Source of the DNA: Erwinia_E haradaeae_A
GTDB lineage: Bacteria > Pseudomonadota > Gammaproteobacteria > Enterobacterales > Enterobacteriaceae
Direction of reading: 5' to 3'
DNA length: 64,000 bases
NCBI RefSeq assembly: GCF_900698965.1
Contig: NZ_LR217725.1
Span: 124,001 to 188,000 of the forward strand
Every line of letters begins with the position of its first letter. The stretch's first letter is position 1. The notes beneath the pieces are model-generated. The model was not told where the DNA came from and did not search any database. It saw only the letters and a list, made by a program, of their open reading frames with translations. Positions 58,927-64,000 of this stretch are shown one piece after another. The position numbers and the translations under genes are program-made.

Positions 58927-60051
58927 ATGCAAAAAACGTTTTGTACATGGATAGGTGCTCATATAATAAAAAAGTTTTTTTCCATATTACTTTTTGCTCT
59001 GTTATTCATATCGTTGATCTCCTGTTCTCAGAGAACACACGAGGCTGTATGGGGGGGGTCAATTAAAGATACTGATGGTTTCGATGTCTTAATGGAGCAA
59101 TTTTCTCATAATATTGAAATACTTTGGGGAAGAAAAGCAGTTCTGATTCCTGGGCCAAAAGATTATATAAATTACAGTGATCAGTACCATACTCGTAGTC
59201 ATGTTGATTTTGAGTCTGGTCGAATTATTCTATCAACTATTTCACATGTTCATCCTATTTTTTGTTTGCGGAAGGCAATTATTAATCTTCTGCTCATGCG
59301 TAAAGACTCTTGTGGTATTGATCTGTCTTTTGAAAACAATGCACCTGAAAAGCATCACAAACCCCTATTGTATGGGCAGGTTCTAGATAATACTGGAAAA
59401 CCCATCGACTGCCAAGAGATGGCTGCTACTTATGCTGACTATCTTATAAAAACAAAACGAGAGCATCGATATTCTAATTCGCATGTGATTTGGTCAGTGA
59501 CTATCCCAATGGTGTCTAATCATATTGATCAACGCGCACATAAATATTTACCTTTGGTGCAAAAAATGGCAAAACGTTATGGTGTGTCTCAGTCTTTGAT
59601 TTTAGCTATTATCAACACTGAGTCCAGTTTTAATCCATATGCTATTAGTCATTCTAACGCATTAGGTTTGATGCAGATTGTACAGAATACGGCGGGACTA
59701 GATGTTTTTCGAGTGCATGGCAAAACTGGTCAGCCTAGCCGCAGATATCTGTTAGATCCAGAGAACAACATCGATACTGGAGCTGCTTATCTGTCGTTAT
59801 TACAGAGAAATTATCTATCTGATATTAAAAATCCTACTTCAAGATTGTATGCAGTAATTACTGCGTACCACAGTGGCTCTGGTAGCGTACTACGAGTGTT
59901 TTCTGCTAATAAAAATCGTGCCATTTATATAATAAATACGCTTTCTCCAGTTGAAGTGTATAATGTACTTATTAGTAAACATCCTACGGCTGAATCACGA
60001 CGATATCTATATAAGGTTTGTCATGCAAAAAAATCTTATAATTCCTATTAA
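58927..60051 (+). CDS. mltC: Membrane-bound lytic murein transglycosylase C
   Basis: An outer-membrane lipoprotein that cleaves peptidoglycan glycan strands. The lipobox is SLISC (Cys33 after a hydrophobic signal). The N-terminal domain has KDTDGFDVLMEQFSHNIE; the SLT domain has the catalytic Glu in NTESSFNPYA, then NALGLMQI and ITAYHSGSGSVLRVFS. It has 374 residues against 359 in E. coli, the excess being a longer N-terminus. An earlier ATG at 58849 overlaps yggX and gives no signal peptide, so 58927 is preferred. Retention of a murein hydrolase fits the presence of a wall. Confidence 0.93.
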   Translation: MQKTFCTWIGAHIIKKFFSILLFALLFISLISCSQRTHEAVWGGSIKDTDGFDVLMEQFSHNIEILWGRKAVLIPGPKDYINYSDQYHTRSHVDFESGRIILSTISHVHPIFCLRKAIINLLLMRKDSCGIDLSFENNAPEKHHKPLLYGQVLDNTGKPIDCQEMAATYADYLIKTKREHRYSNSHVIWSVTIPMVSNHIDQRAHKYLPLVQKMAKRYGVSQSLILAIINTESSFNPYAISHSNALGLMQIVQNTAGLDVFRVHGKTGQPSRRYLLDPENNIDTGAAYLSLLQRNYLSDIKNPTSRLYAVITAYHSGSGSVLRVFSANKNRAIYIINTLSPVEVYNVLISKHPTAESRRYLYKVCHAKKSYNSY

Positions 60052-61745
60052 TTACAGTTGTTTAATAATTCTTATGAAGATATAATGAAATTATTTATCT
60101 TATGAGCCATATTAACTAATTTTGTTGACTGCATGATATCCTGATATCTATCTTGATAGACGCATTTCTATTGCAGTATGCATAAAATTTTTATTGCAGT
60201 AGGCATGAATTGTAAATATTTTAAGTATTTTTGAGTACTTTAAGCATTTTGTGATGCATTTTATTCCTGTTTGATGCCTGTTTTATGTGATTTTCTAACT
60301 TCAGCAGAGTCATTAATTATTATAATGATAGTGTCTTTAACTTAATATTGTTATTACGTCACATAGTGTGACTCATGTATGTATTGTATACATACAGACA
60401 TAAAGTACACATAGTGTGAAAAATTATTATTTATATACTCAATACATAAGTAATAAAGATCTATACATAAATCTTCAGTAGGGATCTTATAAAATCCATG
60501 TCTTGTATAGCTCGTAATTAGGATACAATATAGGATACAATAAGGATACAATATAGGATACAATAATCTAATTATAGATAAAACAGTACTGATTATATAT
60601 GCGCGCTTGTCTATATTGTAGAGAATCTTTAATTCTTAAAGATCATAAAAACACATTGCATATGAAAAAATATATCTTATAGGTGGCTATAGGTGGCTTT
60701 TTTAAGTGCAATACAGTGTTGATCTGCTAATAAAAATTAATTCTAATTTTTCATCAACACCTGTCTGACTATAATTGTTAGAAAAATTGATTACACTTGA
60801 TTCTAGAAGGTTTTAAGAGTAATTAATCATAAAAGTATTTGTATTTTATTGTGACGTATTTTAGATTGATTTGAAAAAAATCTGCGATCTTACATCAAAC
60901 AATAGATTCAATTTTTATCGCGTTTCAAGGATACTACAGGAATTACAAAAACTCTGATTTAGAAAACTTTAGTATACGAACATATATATGGTGTTATCTT
61001 GATGTCTTATAGATTTTTTTAAATATCATGTTTGGAGTGACTCTTCATCTATGTCCGAAGATACACAGTGTGTAGTATTTATACTTTCTATATAACAACG
61101 CAGTATAGAAAGTAGTACTTGATTGACTCAGAGTATCATACATAGATTAAGCGTCTTATTAGAGCTCTATAATAGAGCATCGAATATATTATATATTTCA
61201 AAAATATTAATTATAGATTTTATCTATTACATTAAAATCTCTTGATTTTTTTTGTAAGAAAAATTTAGACTACCATTTCGCTCAACCTTATTGAATGGTC
61301 AAATATAGTATAATCAACCCTAATTTCTCCTCATGACTGTATCTTGTATACAAGACTTGCTCATGATACTCTAATAGAGTTCATGGGCTAATATATTTAT
61401 TAGATGCCTCTACTAAAAGCGCTCTATGCTAATTCAGCATGAAAAATCTTAGATTGTCATCATAAAAATCAGTGATCATTGCTATTCTGGATAGCTTAAT
61501 ATACTCGGATGCTAGATGCGTATCTATGTAATAATGTAATACTTTTGTTATAGCACGCTATCTAGCATATCATCACAACACGCTCACAGGGTTTGCACGA
61601 TGAATCGAAATTAGATATTAGATATAGCTTGCGGTATTGAAGACCTATTAGATAAAATATTTCTTTGTATCTGTATGAAACACAGATATATCAAATAGTA
61701 AAGTTTTCTATAATTCTCACTGATTGTTCCTGGATAAGATACATA
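60052..61745. other. 1.7-kb gene-free stretch between mltC and rnt
   Basis: No gene found. nupG (after mltC) and gloA (before rnt) of E. coli were not recognisable. Contains the tandem repeat at 60520-60565 and other short duplications, such as TTTTTATTGCAGTA.GCAT at 60170-60207 and TATAGGTGGC twice near 60680-60700. Confidence 0.5.
60520..60565. repeat. Tandem repeat of AGGATACAATAT units
   Basis: Four consecutive copies of AGGATACAAT separated by AT or A (unit about 11-12 bases). Located in gene-free DNA; a typical slippage product. Confidence 0.9.
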
Positions 61746-62396
61746 ATGCATGACGTAAATGAGCTAAATAGCCTACTAAGCAGTCGTTTTCGCGGTTTTT
61801 ATCCAGTAGTGATTGATGTAGAGACTGCAGGTTTTGATCCTAGGACTAATGCTTTATTAGAGATAGCTGCCATTACACTTAAAATGGATAACTATGGTTG
61901 GCTTGGAAAAGATGATATCTTACACTTTCACGTTAAACCATTTCCTGGACTAACAATTCACCCTGAGGCGTTGGCATTTAATGGAATTGATCCAGAGAAT
62001 CCTCTACGTGGCGCAGTTTCTGAATCAGAGGCATTGCACGCTATTTTTAAACTAGTTCGAAAAGGAGTGACAAAGAGCGGCTGTAATCGCGCTGTGGTTG
62101 TAGCACATAATGCTATATTTGACCTAAATTTTATAAATGCTGCGATTGAACGTGCTCGTTTAAAACGAAATCCTTTTCATCCTTTTGTAACTTTTGACAC
62201 TGCAGCATTAAGCGGCTTGGTACTTGGCCAAACCGTTTTAGCAAAAGCATGCAATACAGCTGGTATACCATTCGATAACGCGCAAGCGCATTCAGCACTA
62301 TATGATACTATACAGACTGCAAATTTATTTTGCGAACTTGTCAATCGTTGGAAGCGTCTTGGTGGGTGGCCGCTCACATCAGTTATAGCACTGTAA
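61746..62396 (+). CDS. rnt: Ribonuclease T
   Basis: A DEDDh 3'-5' exoribonuclease that trims tRNA and other stable RNA ends. Exo I is VIDVETAGFD, Exo II is VVVAHNAIFDLNF, and Exo III is AQAHSALYDTIQTA with the active histidine. FRGFYPVV and the C-terminal NRWKRLGGWPL are family hallmarks. The start at 61746 gives 216 residues (E. coli 215); an upstream in-frame ATG would add 27 residues of no similarity. Confidence 0.97.
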   Translation: MHDVNELNSLLSSRFRGFYPVVIDVETAGFDPRTNALLEIAAITLKMDNYGWLGKDDILHFHVKPFPGLTIHPEALAFNGIDPENPLRGAVSESEALHAIFKLVRKGVTKSGCNRAVVVAHNAIFDLNFINAAIERARLKRNPFHPFVTFDTAALSGLVLGQTVLAKACNTAGIPFDNAQAHSALYDTIQTANLFCELVNRWKRLGGWPLTSVIAL

Positions 62397-62664
62397 TCTG
62401 AACTTTTCTCAATAGCATTGTATAGAAACAGTAGTAGTATCCCCCCGCAGTCATAAGGTTTTTAGAAAAATTTTTAATCAGAGCGAATTGTATACTGTTA
62501 ATGTTTATTATTACAGTACTCGTAACTTACAAACAAGATAAGTCAGAAGTCTTTCAAATAAATTATAAAATTCTCATCTAAGAGTAATCTTATATCCAGT
62601 CAAACTTACCCATTACGTCACTATATGTCTTTGTATAGAGAGTTCTTTCATCTATTAGATGTTA

Positions 62665-62708
62665 AAAATCAATTACACAGTATATAAATATACTGTGTAA
62701 TTGATTTT
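62665..62708 (+). terminator. 20-bp hairpin downstream of rnt
   Basis: AAAATCAATTACACAGTATA pairs perfectly with 62689-62708 around the loop TAAA; the right arm ends in TTTT. About 270 bases after rnt. Symmetric, so it could act on either strand. Confidence 0.65.
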
Positions 62709-63359
62709 AGTGTATTAGAGATGTCACGCTCGTTACTGATAACGTATGGTTATATCTGCTATCCGTAATAAATATCACTAAAATATAGTTGACAATATCC
62801 TGCGTTGATCGTCTTAAGACTGTGATGATTCAATCAAACCTAAAAAGATTTATCATAAAGTGATATCTGAATTTTTATAGTTTAAAAATAATGTTTTTCT
62901 GTAATTAGATACACAGCTCTATATTCATGTACAGAATAGATTCATATGTTTTCTAGATTGTAGAAACTGCTGAATGTAGTTTCATTGATTTGATCACAGA
63001 GGGTGCATATGATTATGTATGATATATATGTGCATATAACTAGATTTAGATGCACTTTATATAAAATATCAGATAATAATGAATATTATATGTTATTTAG
63101 TTTTAGGTATCACCTTTAGTGATCTAGTGATCAGTGTTTTCGTAGTCCTCAAGAGATGCCATAGGATTCGTGCATGTTGATACGATATGTTTTCGTATAA
63201 AAATTTAATTTTAGTTGAAATATTTTAGATTCTGCGCGTCTGACACGATATAATAAAGCAGATTACTGAAAGTAGCTCTATGTTCGTGAATATCTATAAT
63301 GTTAATCTTAATACACCATGATAGATTAGATCTGATATCAAAAAGATGCAGTTTATTAG

Positions 63360-63392
63360 AGTAAAAGTGGATATTAAATATCCACTTTTACT
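63360..63392. repeat. 15-bp perfect hairpin
   Basis: AGTAAAAGTGGATAT pairs with ATATCCACTTTTACT around a three-base loop. It stands alone, 380 bases beyond the stop of the minus-strand gene at the window end; no T-tract. Confidence 0.75.
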
Positions 63393-63770
63393 TAAGGAGC
63401 AGTTTTCTATTGCTACTAATATTGTTCACTTAATTCAAGCATATATGATACGACAATTTACTCATAGATACACATTGTTCAATTGTTCTCAAGCAAGAAT
63501 TTTGGGTTAAATTTATTTTTACCGTGACTAAGGTTAAAATTTTAAATAGAGTATATATTTTAAAAAATGCGTTTCTTCTATCTTCAGGAGAAAAAAGTCT
63601 ATTGATATTGATATAGATCAATACGGTAGTTATAATGCTACGGCATATATCGCATTGAGACCAAGTTAGTATATTGATCATGGTTAATTAACGATTCAGT
63701 TCTGTTAAAATCCTTCAAAATATCCTTGAAGAAGTTTTTTTGTAAACTATAAGCTAGAAAAAATTTTGTT

Positions 63771-64000
63771 TTAATGGGGGCGTGTCTTATTAGATAAGAT
63801 CTTTATGATTGCTATTGATACTGTAAGAAATATTGAAATATATATATATTTTTTTTCAAGATAAACTTCAAATCCTTCTAATACTAATGTCATACCAATT
63901 AAAATTAAAGAAACAAGTGCTAAAATTTTTATTGAGGGGTGATGCTGAATATACTCGCTAATCAGCCTGGAAAAAAATACCATTACTATAGCTGCAATCA
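63771..64000 (-). CDS. TerC-family membrane protein (YgdQ/YoaE type), 3' part
   Basis: The last 76 codons of a gene whose 5' part lies beyond the window. The pattern IAAIVMVFFSRLISEYIQHHPSIK in outline, then LALVSLILIGMTLVLEGFEV, matches the last two membrane helices of TerC-type integral membrane proteins (family consensus HPSIKMLALxFLLLIGxTLxxEG...PKGYIY). The usual PKGYIYFAM appears as EKKYIYISI, and the final segment (SNKTRPH) is slightly divergent. The role of these proteins is unsettled; some export metal ions such as manganese. It may or may not be intact upstream. Confidence 0.75.
   Translation of the reverse strand, partial: IAAIVMVFFSRLISEYIQHHPSIKILALVSLILIGMTLVLEGFEVYLEKKYIYISIFLTVSIAIIKILSNKTRPH

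Larger units (their letters stand above)
62397..63770. other. 1.4-kb gene-free stretch between rnt and the terC-family gene
   Basis: Contains two hairpins listed separately. A minus-strand frame (63430-63681, 83 codons) has mixed composition and no ribosome-binding site; I treat it as chance. Confidence 0.5.

Noticed and set aside
63430..63681. Minus-strand frame of 83 codons downstream of the TerC-family gene
   Set aside because: No ribosome-binding site and no recognisable motif; could not be joined to the TerC frame.
1..64000. CRISPR arrays, insertion sequences, prophage or toxin-antitoxin and defence loci
   Set aside because: No regularly spaced repeats, transposase, integrase or phage-like genes are present; nothing supports a new mobile or defence system in this window.

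Overview
The window looks like part of the chromosome of a host-restricted (probably insect) endosymbiont of the Enterobacterales. Every recognisable protein has its closest match in the Escherichia/Sodalis type of gene, and several fragments of enterobacterial gene order survive: dnaA-dnaN-gyrB-yidA; rpmH-rnpA-yidD-yidC; smrB next to sixA; def-fmt; asnS-ompF; purA-rnr-rlmB; ackA-pta; mutY-yggX-mltC. Between these islands the DNA is AT-rich and mostly empty. By my own addition, only about 60 % of the window is intact gene, and gene-free stretches of 0.3-2.2 kb are common. I see no insertion sequences, prophage, CRISPR array, restriction system or secretion system. The genus cannot be named from this sequence alone.

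Layout. 298-1368 is an alanine racemase (minus strand). 1965-3357 is a full-length but inactivated dnaA, directly followed by intact dnaN and gyrB (recF is missing between them) and yidA. 8660-11056 is the rpmH-rnpA-yidD-yidC cluster, followed by rpoH and rluC. 15419-22540 holds smrB (frameshifted in a run of ten A), sixA, engB, ribB and a tRNA-Ser among large empty stretches. 22541-24021 is def-fmt. 24783-37740 is a long minus-strand block: lysP, ompF, asnS, rlmB, rnr, purA, aspC. 38948-47522 is on the plus strand: icd, trhO, uvrD, ftsY. 48002-56568 is bamB and sodA (minus), ppa and hinT (plus), then pta and ackA (minus). 57550-62396 is mutY-yggX-mltC and rnt (plus). The right edge cuts a TerC-family membrane protein gene.

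The retained genes are mainly informational and envelope-maintenance functions: replication clamp and gyrase, tRNA and rRNA modification, initiator formylation and deformylation, RNA decay, heat-shock sigma factor, membrane-protein insertion (YidC, FtsY), outer-membrane assembly (BamB), a porin, peptidoglycan supply and turnover (alanine racemase, MltC), and DNA repair (UvrD, MutY). Metabolism is thin: Icd, AspC, PurA, RibB, Ppa, Pta-AckA, SodA and a lysine permease.

The most notable signals are: the eroded but still alignable dnaA, which implies chromosome initiation without DnaA; the poly-A frameshift in smrB; a tRNA-Ser whose discriminator base is A instead of the usual G; a porin whose pore-constriction residues are largely replaced; an RNase R with an altered active-site neighbourhood and no basic tail; and several long, near-perfect hairpins between genes. 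I found no gene cluster that looks like a new defence, secretion or biosynthetic system.
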